A DNA stretch of 64,000 nt. Source: Pseudomonas sp. BN417. GTDB taxonomy: Bacteria > Pseudomonadota > Gammaproteobacteria > Pseudomonadales > Pseudomonadaceae. Under the pieces are notes generated by a model that was not told the origin of the DNA, searched no databases, and saw only the letters and a program-made list of their open reading frames with translations. Of this stretch, positions 9,114-19,639 are shown in pieces; the first letter of the stretch is position 1, and each line of letters begins with the position of its first letter. Location of the stretch: NCBI RefSeq assembly GCF_029871205.1, contig NZ_SSOJ01000164.1:97221-161220 (forward strand). The letters are read 5' to 3'. The translations under genes and the position numbers were made by a program.

Positions 9114-10124
9114 ATGAATAGCCATATCTCCTCCCTGCCGCCGGCGGTTTCCGCCCTCTGCGACGCCCACGGCAAGCTCTTGCCGGCGGCCGTCGGCTGG
9201 TCCAGCCGCCCCCGGCTGGACTATGCCATCCCCGGCCACTTCGGCCGGCGCAAGCGCTGGAACCACTGGTGCATCACCACCCCGCGCTGGATGCTCTCGC
9301 TGACCATCGCCGACCTCGACTACCTGGGCTACGGCGCCGCTTACTTCCTTGACCTCGACAGCGGCCAGGCCGTCGCCCATACCCAGTTGCGCCCGTTCGC
9401 CCGCGGTTGCCAATTGCCGGACACGCTGCTGGAAAGCCACGAATTCCACCACCCGCGCCTGCAAATCCTCGCCGAGGCACACCCCGGCCGCCTGCGCCTC
9501 TGCGTGATGGCGCCGGATATCGGCGGCCAGCCGCTACAGGTCGCGCTCGATGTCCTGCGCCCCAGCCACCTCGACTCGGTGAACCTGGTGGCGCCCCTCC
9601 CGGGCCGCTGCTTCCATGCCTGCAGCCGGCATATGGGCCTTCCCGCCAGCGGTGGCGTGCAACTGGGCGACCGGCATTACGACTGCCCCACCGGGCAGAG
9701 CTTCGCCGCGCTGGACTTCGGCCGCGGCGTCTGGCCGTGGAACAGCCACTGGACCCGCGCCGCCTTCGCCGCCCCGGGCGGCATCGCGGCCAACTTCGGC
9801 GCCGGCTGGACCGACGCCAGCGGCCTGACCGAGAACGCCCTGTGGTTCGGCGGCAAGCTGTCCAAACTGGACCGCCCGGTACAGATCGAACAGGCCCCCA
9901 ATAGCCCACTCGCGCCCTGGCGATTGAGCACGCCCTGCCGCCGGGTGGAGCTCAACTTCACCCCCCGGCAGTTGCACCAGGCCTGCCCGCGCGTCGGCCC
10001 GATCCATGCCGATACCCGGCAATGGTTCGGCCACTTCGACGGGGTGCTGCGCAGCCCGGACGGCGACCGTGTGCCGGTGAACAGCGCTGTCGGCTGGGTG
10101 GGCGCGACCCATGCGCGCTGGTAA
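9114..10124 (+). CDS. DUF2804 family protein
   Basis: 336-residue protein matching the DUF2804 layout: an early RPRLDYAIPGHFGRRKRWNHW segment, beta-rich middle part with FDFGRGVWPWNSHWTRA-like signature (here ALDFGRGVWPWNSHW) and a C-terminal WFGHFDGVL...AVGWVGATHARW. The biochemical role of the family is unknown; the fold resembles lipocalin-like or hydroxyneurosporene synthase-related beta barrels, but that is inference. An in-frame ATG at 9033 exists; I prefer 9114 (MNSHISSLPP) because the conserved region begins soon after. It is transcribed divergently from DUF2059/bolA and upstream of fumC. Confidence 0.78.
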   Translation: MNSHISSLPPAVSALCDAHGKLLPAAVGWSSRPRLDYAIPGHFGRRKRWNHWCITTPRWMLSLTIADLDYLGYGAAYFLDLDSGQAVAHTQLRPFARGCQLPDTLLESHEFHHPRLQILAEAHPGRLRLCVMAPDIGGQPLQVALDVLRPSHLDSVNLVAPLPGRCFHACSRHMGLPASGGVQLGDRHYDCPTGQSFAALDFGRGVWPWNSHWTRAAFAAPGGIAANFGAGWTDASGLTENALWFGGKLSKLDRPVQIEQAPNSPLAPWRLSTPCRRVELNFTPRQLHQACPRVGPIHADTRQWFGHFDGVLRSPDGDRVPVNSAVGWVGATHARW

Positions 10125-10196
10125 TTGCCCGAACGGTTGAACCGAGTGCCGGGGATAGGGCCTAAACTGCGGAATCAATAGCCGGAGCCGATCCAA

Positions 10197-11583
<1,387 letters not shown>

Positions 11584-11591
<8 letters not shown>

Positions 11592-12204
11592 CGGTGCGAA
11601 GCACGGCGCCACCCCGCTGGAAGGCGATGGCAAACGCATCCTGATGATTCTCGGCACCCCCAAGGGCGGCAGCCTGTGCCATGCCCTGAGCGATGCCTTC
11701 GCCCAGGGCGCGCGCAGCGAAGGCCACGTGGTCCGCCTGCTCAAGCTCGGCGAAATGCAGTTCGACCCGGTCCTGCGCGAAGGCTACGACCAGAGCCAGA
11801 ACCTGGAGCCGGATCTGCTCGAAGCCCAGCGGCAGATCCACTGGGCGGAGCACCTGGTGTTCATCTATCCGGTCTGGTGGGGCGGCCTGCCGGCGCTGCT
11901 CAAGGGTTTCTTCGACCGCGTGTTCCTGCCCGGCTTCGCCTTCCGCTATCGCGGCCAGTCCCAGGCCTGGGACAAGCTGCTGACCGGGCGCACCGCGGAT
12001 CTGCTGGTGACCCTGGACACCCCGCCCTGGTACTTCCGCTGGATCTATGGCGCCCCGGCGCATCGCCAGATGGTGCGCACCATACTCGGCTTCTGCGGCA
12101 TCAAGACCCGCCGCCTGACCGAGTTCTCGCCGGTGCGTCCATCCTCCGAGGAACAGCGCCAGACCTGGCTGCGCAAGGCCGAAACTCTCGGCACCCGATG
12201 CTAG
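11584..12204 (+). CDS. NAD(P)H-dependent flavodoxin-fold oxidoreductase (quinone reductase-like)
   Basis: 206 residues with a flavodoxin-like Rossmann fold: [19 protein letters not shown] (FMN phosphate loop), [26 protein letters not shown] and the [13 protein letters not shown] segment. It matches the NQO/MdaB/KefF group that reduces quinones by two electrons using NAD(P)H, protecting against redox cycling. The ATG at 11584 overlaps the fumC stop. Pairing with the oxidation-resistant fumarase suggests an oxidative-stress unit, which is inference from position only. Confidence 0.85.
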
Positions 12205-12223
12205 CGCTCTTGAGCCGGTAAAC

Positions 12224-12313
12224 GTTGGGCTTCGCGTAGCTCAGCCACAACCTACAGGCATCCAGCCACCCGCACAGCTCTCGTAGGTTGGGCAGAGCGA
12301 AGCGAAGCCCAAC
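12224..12313. repeat. intergenic inverted repeat, GTAGGTTGGGC family
   Basis: GTTGGGCTTCGC at 12224-12235 is inverted as GCGAAGCCCAAC at 12302-12313, and CAACCTAC/GTAGGTTG are nested within. It lies between convergent genes. The shorter palindrome at 37073-37107 shares GTAGGTTGGGCTTCGC. Confidence 0.82.
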
Positions 12314-12337
12314 AGCGGACTCCCCGGCAAACGTTGG

Positions 12338-13303
12338 TCACTCACCGCCTATCAATGCCGCCTCGCGCCGTGCCCGCCAGCTACGCATCAGCGACGGCGC
12401 CAGGGCGGTAAGGGCCGAACCCAGCACGACGAATACCGCACCGCCGTAGGCGATCCAGTTGATCTCCTCCGGCTGCACATGGTCCGGCCAGATGCTGGCG
12501 CAAAAGGCCACGCTGGCGAAGGTCACCAACGGGGTGATGGCGAGGGTCGCGCTGACGCGCGAGGCTTCCCAGTGCGCCAGCGCCTCGGCGAAGGCGCCGT
12601 AGGCCACCAGGGTATTCAGGCAGCAGGCAAGCAACAGCCAGCTCTGCAACGGGCTCAGTTCGAGCGTTTGCATGGGATGGGCCCAGGGTGTCAGCAGCGC
12701 GGCGCAACCGAGGTAGATCACCATCATCACCTGGGCCGAACTCCAATGCGTCAACAGCTGCTTCTGCGCCAGGCCGTAGAAGGTCCAGACGAAGGCAGAC
12801 AGCAGGATGATCAGCACCCCCAGGGTGTACTGGCTCATGGAGGTGAGCAGCTCCTCCAGGCGCTGGTTGAAGAACAGGCCGAAGCCCAGGACCATCACCA
12901 CGAGGCCGAAGGCCTGCCCGAGGCTGAAGCTTTCCTTGAAGATGAACAGGCTGCTCACCAGGAAGAGGATGGGCGCTACCTGGATCACCAGTTGAGTGGT
13001 ACCGGGGCTGAGCATGTTCAGGCCCATCAGGTAGAACACATAGTTGCCGGTGAGTCCCCCCACCGCCAGCGCCAGCAGCCAGCCGCCGCGCGCACCCAGC
13101 GGGCGCAACGCCGGCAGCCGGCGGTTGGCGCCCAGGTAGAGGAACAGCAGCGAGCCGGCCACGACCAGCCGGTACCAGGTGACGGTCACCGGGTCCATGG
13201 TCTGCAGCACTTCTTTCAGCCAGATGGGCAACACCCCCCAGAGCACGGCCGTGACCAGGGCGAGGAACAGGCCATAGAGCCAACGGCCGGAGGAGATATG
13301 CAT
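12338..13303 (-). CDS. EamA/DMT family transporter (RarD-like)
   Basis: 321-residue integral membrane protein with ten hydrophobic helices forming two EamA repeats (roughly residues 8-140 and 155-300). The early GVLPIWLKEVLQTMDPVTVTWYR stretch is typical of the RarD-like DMT exporters. The substrate is unknown, probably a metabolite or amino acid moved out of the cell. I place the start at 13303 (MHISSGRWLYGL) with AGAGG upstream; longer in-frame starts add a hydrophilic tail that does not fit. It converges on the fumC operon. Confidence 0.87.
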   Translation of the reverse strand: MHISSGRWLYGLFLALVTAVLWGVLPIWLKEVLQTMDPVTVTWYRLVVAGSLLFLYLGANRRLPALRPLGARGGWLLALAVGGLTGNYVFYLMGLNMLSPGTTQLVIQVAPILFLVSSLFIFKESFSLGQAFGLVVMVLGFGLFFNQRLEELLTSMSQYTLGVLIILLSAFVWTFYGLAQKQLLTHWSSAQVMMVIYLGCAALLTPWAHPMQTLELSPLQSWLLLACCLNTLVAYGAFAEALAHWEASRVSATLAITPLVTFASVAFCASIWPDHVQPEEINWIAYGGAVFVVLGSALTALAPSLMRSWRARREAALIGGE

Positions 13304-13511
13304 GAGGTGCCTCTGCGGGGAAGACCGGGCGGCGGCGCGCCAGGCAAAGAACGCCATTCTAGGAGTGGACAGGCCATGGGCACAGGAACAGTTTCGAACC
13401 TGTCGGTGGCGCAACTGTACCTGTCGCCCCGACGGCCGCTTGTCGAGCCCCGGCGCAAGGCTGGCAGCGCTGGTTAGACTCAAATAGCCAATGGGTAACG
13501 GAGGTGGTCCG

Positions 13512-13721
13512 ATGTTCGGTCGACGCGCGTCCGACATGGCGTCAGGCACCCACTATCGCAGTGAGCGTGTCAGCGCCGTGAACGGGCAATACTTCTTCTC
13601 CACCCGGGAGGGCACCTTGGAGGGCCCCTACTTCACCCGCGTGGATACGGAACGGGAAATCGCCTACTACATCCGTCGCATGAAACAGTACGAAGGCATA
13701 CTCGCCTTACGGGGCCGATGA
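13512..13721 (+). CDS. small DUF6316-like protein
   Basis: 69-residue soluble protein (MFGRRASDMASGTHYRSERV...). The pattern of an FxxR start, then WFFSTREGT-like core (here YFFSTREGTLEGPY) and a helical YIRRMKQ tail fits the small DUF6316 proteins seen in pseudomonads. The start at 13512 is decided by GGAGGT at 13500-13505; an ATG at 13491 in the same frame would include that ribosome site in the coding region. It is followed by a strong terminator, so it is a single-gene unit. Function unknown. Confidence 0.78.
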   Translation: MFGRRASDMASGTHYRSERVSAVNGQYFFSTREGTLEGPYFTRVDTEREIAYYIRRMKQYEGILALRGR

Positions 13722-13726
13722 AGCCC

Positions 13727-13772
13727 CCAAAAAAAGAAAGAACCCGCGCCAGGCGCGGGTTTTTCTTTTCCA
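13727..13772. terminator. bidirectional rho-independent terminator
   Basis: Stem CCCGCG/CGCGGG around a short loop (13743-13759), with an A-rich run before it and TTTTTC after it, just behind the DUF6316-like gene. The flanks make it usable on both strands. Confidence 0.85.
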
Positions 13773-13792
13773 AGGGGATGATCCGCTGTGAC

Positions 13793-13890
13793 TGTGGGGG
13801 CGATTTCAATCGCTATGCGGACCGCAGGTTCGCCCTGCTGCGTCGAAGGGGGCAGCTGCGCTGCCCACAGCGAATGAATTCGCCCCCACA
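13793..13890. repeat. REP-like inverted repeat, TGTGGGGGCGA family
   Basis: TGTGGGGGCGA (13793-13803) and TCGCCCCCACA (13880-13890) form the outer arms, with GCGATT/AATCGC and GGGCAGC-type palindromes inside. It lies between convergent genes. Other copies of this family are at 27665-27761 and 46467-46564. Confidence 0.85.
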
Positions 13891-13925
13891 ACAGCTTTCG
13901 AACCTTGCGCGAGCGGCTCCTGCCT

Positions 13926-15110
13926 TCAGCGATAGGCCTCGAACAGGCCGGTGGCGCCCATGCCGCCGCCGACGCACATGGTGACGATGCCGAAGCGCTT
14001 GCCCTGGCGCTGCAGTTCGCGCACCAGGTGGCCGACCTGGCGCGAGCCGGTCATGCCGAAGGGGTGGCCGATGGAGATGGATCCGCCGTTGACGTTGTAC
14101 TTCTCGTTGTCGATACCCAGGCGATCACGGGCATAGAGGCACTGGGAGGCGAAGGCCTCGTTCAGCTCCCAGAGGTCGATGTCGTCGACGGTGAGGCCCT
14201 TGACCTTGAGCAGCTTCGGCACCGAGAACACCGGGCCGATGCCCATCTCGTCCGGCTCGCAGCCGGCCACGGCGAAGCCACGGAAGAATGCCTTGGGTTT
14301 CAGACCCAGTTCCAGCGCCTTGTCCAGGCTCATCAGCAGGGTCATGGAGGCGCCGTCGGACAGCTGCGAGGAGTTGCCGGCGGTGACCGAGCCGTCCTCG
14401 GAAAACACTGGCTTGAGGGACGCCAGGCCCTCCAGGGTGGTGTCGGCGCGGTTGCAGTCGTCGCGCTCGACCACGCCTTCCACGATGCGCTTCTCGCCGG
14501 TGGCCTTGTCTTCGACGAAGTACTTCACGCTCATCGGCACGATTTCGTCATCGAACAGGCCCGCGGCCTGGGCGCGGGCGGTGCGCTGCTGGCTCTGCAG
14601 GGCGTAGAGGTCCTGGGCTTCGCGGCTGACGCCATAGCGACGCGCGACGATCTCGGCGGTCTGACCCATGGGGTAGTAGATGCCGGGGTGTTCGAGCTTG
14701 AGCCGCGGATTGACGAAGTTGTCCTGGTTGATGCTCTTCAGGGTCAGGGTGATGGACTCGACGCCGCCGGCCACCATCACGTCGCTGCAGCCGGAAGCGA
14801 TCTGGTTGGCGGCGATGGCGATGGCCTGCAGGCCCGAGGAGCAGTAGCGGTTCAGGGTCATGCCGGCGACGCCGACGCCCAGGCCCGAGAGCACCGCCAC
14901 GTTGCGGCCGATGTTGTGGCCCTGGGCGCCTTCGTTGGAGCCGGCGCCGACCACGCAGTCGTCCACCAGCAACGGGTCCAGGTCATTGCGCGCCAGCAGC
15001 GCGTTCACGCAGTGAGCGGCCATGTCGTCCGGCCGGGTCATGTTGAACTTGCCACGGAAGGACTTGGCCAGGCCGGTCCGGACGCTGTCGACTATCACCA
15101 CTTCACGCAT
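13926..15110 (-). CDS. thiolase family protein (acetyl-CoA C-acyltransferase)
   Basis: Thiolase of 394 residues that condenses or cleaves acyl-CoA with CoA. Visible catalytic elements are the nucleophilic cysteine in NRYCSSGLQAIA (about residue 90), the GHPFGMTGSRQ histidine loop and the second cysteine in CVGGGMGATGLFE at the C-terminus. The length is normal for FadA/AtoB-type enzymes. It has no FadB partner next to it, so its exact pathway (fatty-acid beta-oxidation or another CoA ester route) is open. The ATG at 15110 has GAGGTG upstream. The next gene upstream on the same strand is the polyphosphate:AMP phosphotransferase, about 100 bases away. Confidence 0.93.
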   Translation of the reverse strand: MREVVIVDSVRTGLAKSFRGKFNMTRPDDMAAHCVNALLARNDLDPLLVDDCVVGAGSNEGAQGHNIGRNVAVLSGLGVGVAGMTLNRYCSSGLQAIAIAANQIASGCSDVMVAGGVESITLTLKSINQDNFVNPRLKLEHPGIYYPMGQTAEIVARRYGVSREAQDLYALQSQQRTARAQAAGLFDDEIVPMSVKYFVEDKATGEKRIVEGVVERDDCNRADTTLEGLASLKPVFSEDGSVTAGNSSQLSDGASMTLLMSLDKALELGLKPKAFFRGFAVAGCEPDEMGIGPVFSVPKLLKVKGLTVDDIDLWELNEAFASQCLYARDRLGIDNEKYNVNGGSISIGHPFGMTGSRQVGHLVRELQRQGKRFGIVTMCVGGGMGATGLFEAYR

Positions 15111-15212
15111 GACGCACCTCGTTCTGGTTGGGATGGGAGCTGGAGTGAGCATAGTTCCGGCCCATACTCGCCCACCACGATCATTCATCCCGCGTATGCG
15201 CGCCCATCCTGT

Positions 15213-16700
15213 TCAGTCCTTCGCGAACGCCTTCTCCAGGGCTTCGTTGATGGTGCGCAGCACCTTGACCCGGGCGTAGCGCTTGTCGTTGGCCTCCACC
15301 AGGGTCCAGGGCGCGATCGCAGTGCTGGTGCGGTCTACCATGTCGCCCACGGCGTCCACGTAGAGGTCCCACTTGTCGCGGTTACGCCAGTCTTCATCGG
15401 TGATCTTGTAGCGCTTGAAAGCGATCGACTCGCGCTCCTTGAAGCGCTGCATCTGGGTCTCCTTGTCGATGGACAGCCAGAACTTCACGACCACTATGCC
15501 GTGGTCGTGCAACTGCTCCTCGAAGTCATTGATCTCGCTGTAGGCCCTCAGCCAGTCGGCCTGCGAACAGAAGCCCTCCACCCGCTCCACCAGCACGCGG
15601 CCGTACCAGGAACGGTCGAAGATGGTGAAGCGGCCGCGCCCCGGCACGTGTCGCCAGAAACGCCAGAGGTAGGGCTGCGCGCGCTCTTCTTCGGTGGGCG
15701 CGGCGATCGGCACTATGTGGTACTGCCGCGGGTCCAGCGCCCCGGTGACGCGGCGGATGGCGCCGCCCTTGCCGGCGGCGTCGTTGCCTTCGAACACCAC
15801 CATCAGCGCATGGCCGCGCATGCGCTTGTCGCGCATCAGGCCGTTGAGCCGCGCCTGCTCGGTGGCCAGCTGCTCCTTGTACTCGTCCTTGTCGAGCTTG
15901 AGGCTGAGATCGAGGCTGTCGAGCAGGCCACGATTGTCCAGGCTGGAGACCAGGGGCGCCGCGTGGGGTTGCAGGCGCGGCCGGTCCTCGACCTTGAGCG
16001 CCGCCTGCAGGCCTTCGAGGAGGATGCGGCCAACGGTCAGGCTGCGGTAGCGCTCGTCGGCCCCCTCGATCACGTACCAGGGCGCATAGTCACGGCTGGT
16101 GCGGCGCAGCACCCGCTCGCCGTAATACACGAAGCGGTCGTAGACCTCGCTCTGTTTCCAGTCCAACGGGTTGAGCTGCCAGCTGCGCCGGGGGTCCTTC
16201 TCCAGGGTCTTGAGGCGTTCCTTGAGCTGCTTCTTGGAGAGGTGGAACCAGAACTTGAAGAGCAAGGCGCCCTCGTCGCAAAGCATCCGCTCGAGGCCCT
16301 CCACCGCGGATATCGCCTGCTCCAGCTTGGCGTCCTTGATATCACCCTCGACCCGCGCATGGAGCATCTGGCTGTACCAGTTGCCGAAGAAGATGCCGAT
16401 TTTTCCCTTCGGCGGCAGCCGGCGCCAGAAACGCCACTGCGACGGCCGCGCCAGCTCCTCGTCCGAGGGGCGCAGGAAGCTCTCGACATTGATCAGCCGC
16501 GGGTCCATCCACTCATTGAGCAGCTTGACCGTCTCGCCCTTGCCGGCCCCCTCGATGCCGTTGATCAGGACGAGCACCGGGAAGCGCGCCTTCTGCTTCA
16601 GCTCGAACTGTGCCTCCAGCAGGGCCTCGCGCAATTCCAGCAGGGCCTTTTCATAGGTTTCCTTGTCGATTGAATGGCCGATTTCGGCGGATTCGAACAT
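15213..16700 (-). CDS. pap: polyphosphate:AMP phosphotransferase, two-domain PPK2
   Basis: 495-residue class II PPK2 that uses polyphosphate to phosphorylate AMP to ADP. Two PPK2 domains are fused: Walker A NGIEGAGKGE (48-56) in the first and EGNDAAGKGGA (K311) in the second. The second domain keeps the catalytic FDRSWYGR (D362, R363), whereas the first has FFGNWYSQ at the same place (105-111), losing Asp and Arg; a degenerate first domain is known for this family. The start at 16700 (MFESAEIGHS) has GGAGG upstream. It is transcribed divergently from mnmC, with a 40-base palindrome between. Confidence 0.92.
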   Translation of the reverse strand: MFESAEIGHSIDKETYEKALLELREALLEAQFELKQKARFPVLVLINGIEGAGKGETVKLLNEWMDPRLINVESFLRPSDEELARPSQWRFWRRLPPKGKIGIFFGNWYSQMLHARVEGDIKDAKLEQAISAVEGLERMLCDEGALLFKFWFHLSKKQLKERLKTLEKDPRRSWQLNPLDWKQSEVYDRFVYYGERVLRRTSRDYAPWYVIEGADERYRSLTVGRILLEGLQAALKVEDRPRLQPHAAPLVSSLDNRGLLDSLDLSLKLDKDEYKEQLATEQARLNGLMRDKRMRGHALMVVFEGNDAAGKGGAIRRVTGALDPRQYHIVPIAAPTEEERAQPYLWRFWRHVPGRGRFTIFDRSWYGRVLVERVEGFCSQADWLRAYSEINDFEEQLHDHGIVVVKFWLSIDKETQMQRFKERESIAFKRYKITDEDWRNRDKWDLYVDAVGDMVDRTSTAIAPWTLVEANDKRYARVKVLRTINEALEKAFAKD

Positions 16701-16763
16701 GCAGACCTCCTTGGCGTGATGGGGAAAAGGTAGCGGATGGCCGGGGGGCTGTCTGTGACCGCT

Positions 16764-16803
16764 TGTGGGATCGAATTCATTCGCGAATGAATTCGATCCC
16801 ACA
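16764..16803. repeat. perfect 40-base palindrome
   Basis: The 20 bases from 16764 (TGTGGGATCGAATTCATTCG) are followed at once by their exact reverse complement, ending at 16803. The arms match the outer ends of the GAATTCATTCGC repeat family seen elsewhere. It lies between the divergent pap and mnmC genes. Confidence 0.97.
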
Positions 16804-16863
16804 GATAGCCGGGCGACATCGCCGATCGGCTACTATTCGCCCTTCGCAGCCACGGGAACCCCC

Positions 16864-18831
16864 ATGTCCGATTTCCACCACGCCCAACTCGACTGGGACG
16901 AACAGGGCCAACCGCTTTCGCGGGAATTCGACGACGTCTATTTCTCCCCCGCCTCTGGCATCGATGAGACCCGACATGTCTTCCTCAACGGCAACGACCT
17001 GGCCCGGCGCTTCGCCGAGCTGCCGGCGGGCGGGCGACTCACTATCGGCGAAACCGGTTTCGGCACCGGGCTGAATTTCCTCTGCGCCTGGCAGCTGTTC
17101 GAACGATGCGCGCCGACCGGGACGCGGCTGCATTTCGTCAGTGTGGAAAAGTACCCCCTGGCCCGCGGCGACCTGCAGCGCGCCCTCGCCCTCTGGCCGG
17201 AACTGGCGCCCCTGGCGGCCCAGTTGCTGGAGCAGTATGTCGCCGTGCACCCCGGCTTCCAGCGCATCAACCTGGCCGCCGGGCGCGTGGTGCTGACCCT
17301 GCTGGTGGGCGATGCCCTGGAGTGCCTGCCTGAGCTGGACGCGCGCATGGACGCCTGGTTCCTCGACGGTTTCGCCCCGGCGAAGAACCCGGACATGTGG
17401 AGCCCTGCCCTCTTCGCCCAGTTGGCGCGGCTCTCCGGTCCCGGCACCACGCTCGCCACCTTCACCGCCGCCGGCTTCGTACGCCGGGCGCTGAAAGAAG
17501 CCGGCTTCGCCATCAAGCGCACCCCCGGCTTCGGCAAGAAGTGGGAAATGAGCCGTGGCCTGTTCCAAGGCCAGGCCAGCGACGACAGCAAACCCTGGTA
17601 CGCCCGCCCGCGCTTCGCACCTGAACGTCGCGAGGCCCTGGTGATAGGCGCCGGCCTCGCCGGCTGCGCCACGGCTGCAAGCCTCGCCGCGCGCGGCTGG
17701 CAGGTGACCCTGCTCGAGCGCCATGGCGAGCCCGCCCAGGAGGCCTCGGGCAATCCCCAGGGCGTGCTCTACCTCAAGCTCTCGGCCCACGGCACGCCGC
17801 TGTCGCGCCTGATTCTCAGCGGCTTCGGCCATACCCGGCGGTTGCTGCAGCGGCTGGAACAGGGCCGCGACTGGCAGGCCTGCGGCGTCCTGCAACTGGC
17901 CTTCGATGCCAAGGAAGCGCAGCGCCAGGCCAAACTGGCCGACGCCTTCCCCAACGACCTGTTGCACAGCCTGGACCAGGCCACGGCACAAGCCCTGGCC
18001 GGGGTCGCCCTGCCCGCTGGCGGCCTGTTCTACCCCGAGGCCGGCTGGGTCCACCCGCCAGCCCTGTGCCGGTTGCTGGCCGGGCATCCGAACATTCGCC
18101 TGCTGCCCCACAGCGAAGCCCTGGAACTGCACCGCGAGGACAACCTCTGGTGCGCCCGTGCCGGGGAGCGGCTACTCGCCGCCGCCCCCGTGGTGGTGCT
18201 GGCCGGCGCCGCCGAGGTATTGCGCTTCCCCCAGGCAGCGGACCTGCAGCTGAAACGCATCCGCGGACAGATCAGCCGGCTGCCGGCCACCGCCGAAAGC
18301 GCAACTCTCGCCACCGTGGTCTGCGCCGAAGGCTATGTGGCGCCACCGCGGGATGGCGAACACACCCTCGGCGCCAGCTTCGATTTCCACAGTACCGACC
18401 TGACCCCCACGGCCGCCGAGCACGCCGGCAACCTCGAACTGCTGGAGGAGATATCCCCGGACCTCAGCCGCCGGCTGCACGCCGCCGAGCTGGACCCGGC
18501 CCGCCTCGAAGGCCGTGCCGCCTTCCGCTGCACCACCCCGGACTACCTGCCCATAGTCGGCCCCCAGGCGGACAGCGCCGCCTTCGCCGAGGCCTACGCG
18601 GTGCTGGCCAAGGATGCGCGCCAGGTGCCCGAGGTGGCGGCGCCCTGGCTCGACGGCCTCTATGTGAACAGCGCCCACGGCTCCCGTGGGCTGATCACCG
18701 CTCCGCTGTCGGGCGAACTGCTGGCTGCCTGGCTGGATGATGAGCCCCTGCCCGTGCCGCGCGCCGTGGCCGAGGCCTGCCACCCCAACCGTTTTGCCCT
18801 GCGCCGCCTGATCCGCGGGCTGGGCGCATGA
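16864..18831 (+). CDS. mnmC: bifunctional tRNA mnm5s2U34 enzyme MnmC
   Basis: 655 residues with two activities that finish the wobble modification mnm5s2U. The N-terminal methyltransferase domain (about 1-235) shows the SAM loop IGETGFGTGLNFLCAW and FLDGFAPAKNPDMW. The C-terminal FAD oxidoreductase (about 250-655) opens with the dinucleotide motif VIGAGLAGCATAASLAARG, and has the EASGNPQGVLYLKLSAHG and VNSAHGSRGLITAPL segments. Start at 16864 (MSDFHHAQLDWDEQG) is the family start. The stop overlaps the next gene by four bases (ATGA). Confidence 0.96.
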   Translation: MSDFHHAQLDWDEQGQPLSREFDDVYFSPASGIDETRHVFLNGNDLARRFAELPAGGRLTIGETGFGTGLNFLCAWQLFERCAPTGTRLHFVSVEKYPLARGDLQRALALWPELAPLAAQLLEQYVAVHPGFQRINLAAGRVVLTLLVGDALECLPELDARMDAWFLDGFAPAKNPDMWSPALFAQLARLSGPGTTLATFTAAGFVRRALKEAGFAIKRTPGFGKKWEMSRGLFQGQASDDSKPWYARPRFAPERREALVIGAGLAGCATAASLAARGWQVTLLERHGEPAQEASGNPQGVLYLKLSAHGTPLSRLILSGFGHTRRLLQRLEQGRDWQACGVLQLAFDAKEAQRQAKLADAFPNDLLHSLDQATAQALAGVALPAGGLFYPEAGWVHPPALCRLLAGHPNIRLLPHSEALELHREDNLWCARAGERLLAAAPVVVLAGAAEVLRFPQAADLQLKRIRGQISRLPATAESATLATVVCAEGYVAPPRDGEHTLGASFDFHSTDLTPTAAEHAGNLELLEEISPDLSRRLHAAELDPARLEGRAAFRCTTPDYLPIVGPQADSAAFAEAYAVLAKDARQVPEVAAPWLDGLYVNSAHGSRGLITAPLSGELLAAWLDDEPLPVPRAVAEACHPNRFALRRLIRGLGA

Positions 18832-19583
18832 GTATGGAACCGCTCCTGCTGGAAGCCCTGGGGATAGGCGCCGTACTTGGCCTCCTGCTCGGCTTGACCG
18901 GCGCCGGCGGCTCCCTGGTCGCCCTGCCGCTGCTGCTCAGCCTGCACCTACCCCTGCGCGACGCCATCGGCGTTAGCCTCGGCGCCGTGGCGCTGTCCGC
19001 CGCCATTGGCGCCATTCCCCGCACTTTCCAGGGCCAGGTGGCCGGCCGTCCGGTGCTGCTGCTCGCCTTGAGTGGGCTACCAGGTAACGCCGTCGGCCAA
19101 TGGTTGGGACGTTTCATTCCCGAGTTCGCGCTGATCCTCGGTTTTTGCCTGCTGGTGCTCTGGTCCGCCTGGCGCATGTGGCGCGGCGCCGGCCTGCCCC
19201 ATGGCAAGTCCGGCCCACTGCGCAGCGGGCCACTGATCGCCATAGGTGCGGGCGTCGGGCTGCTGTCCGGGGTCATGGGGGTGGGTGGCGGCTTCCTCAT
19301 AGTGCCGGCGCTGCTCTGGTTCACCCCGCTGTCGATGCTGGCTGCCACCGCCACCTCCATGGCGGTGATCGCCCTGGTCTCGGGTGGCGGCTTCTTCCTC
19401 TACCTCCTTGGCGCCCAGCCGCCCATGGCCCTGCTCGGCGGCCTGGCGGCCGGCGGCGCCATCGGCGTGCTCTGCGGCAACCTGCTGGCCACGCGTATGC
19501 GCGGCGCCACCCTGCAGAGACTCTTCGCCCTGATGCTGGTGGCGGTAAGCCTGTCCCTGGCGGCGCAAAAGCTGGTCGGCTGA
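18828..19583 (+). CDS. TauE/SafE-family (TSUP) membrane permease
   Basis: 251-residue integral membrane protein with seven or eight helices and two copies of the TSUP glycine-rich signature: LLGLTGAGGSLVALPLLL near residue 20 and SGVMGVGGGFLIVPALL near 155. The family exports or imports sulfite, sulfonates, sulfoacetate or similar anions. The substrate is not evident. The start overlaps the mnmC stop by four bases, so it is translated from the mnmC message. Confidence 0.88.
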   Translation: MSMEPLLLEALGIGAVLGLLLGLTGAGGSLVALPLLLSLHLPLRDAIGVSLGAVALSAAIGAIPRTFQGQVAGRPVLLLALSGLPGNAVGQWLGRFIPEFALILGFCLLVLWSAWRMWRGAGLPHGKSGPLRSGPLIAIGAGVGLLSGVMGVGGGFLIVPALLWFTPLSMLAATATSMAVIALVSGGGFFLYLLGAQPPMALLGGLAAGGAIGVLCGNLLATRMRGATLQRLFALMLVAVSLSLAAQKLVG

Positions 19584-19639
19584 AAGCTCCCGTTCCCGAC
19601 CTCATATGACCAATCGATATAAAACTACCGGTAACGCAT

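Noticed and set aside
13905..16673. 922-codon plus-strand frame
   Set aside because: Antisense shadow of the thiolase and PPK2 genes; crosses two genes and an intergenic gap and has no family motif.
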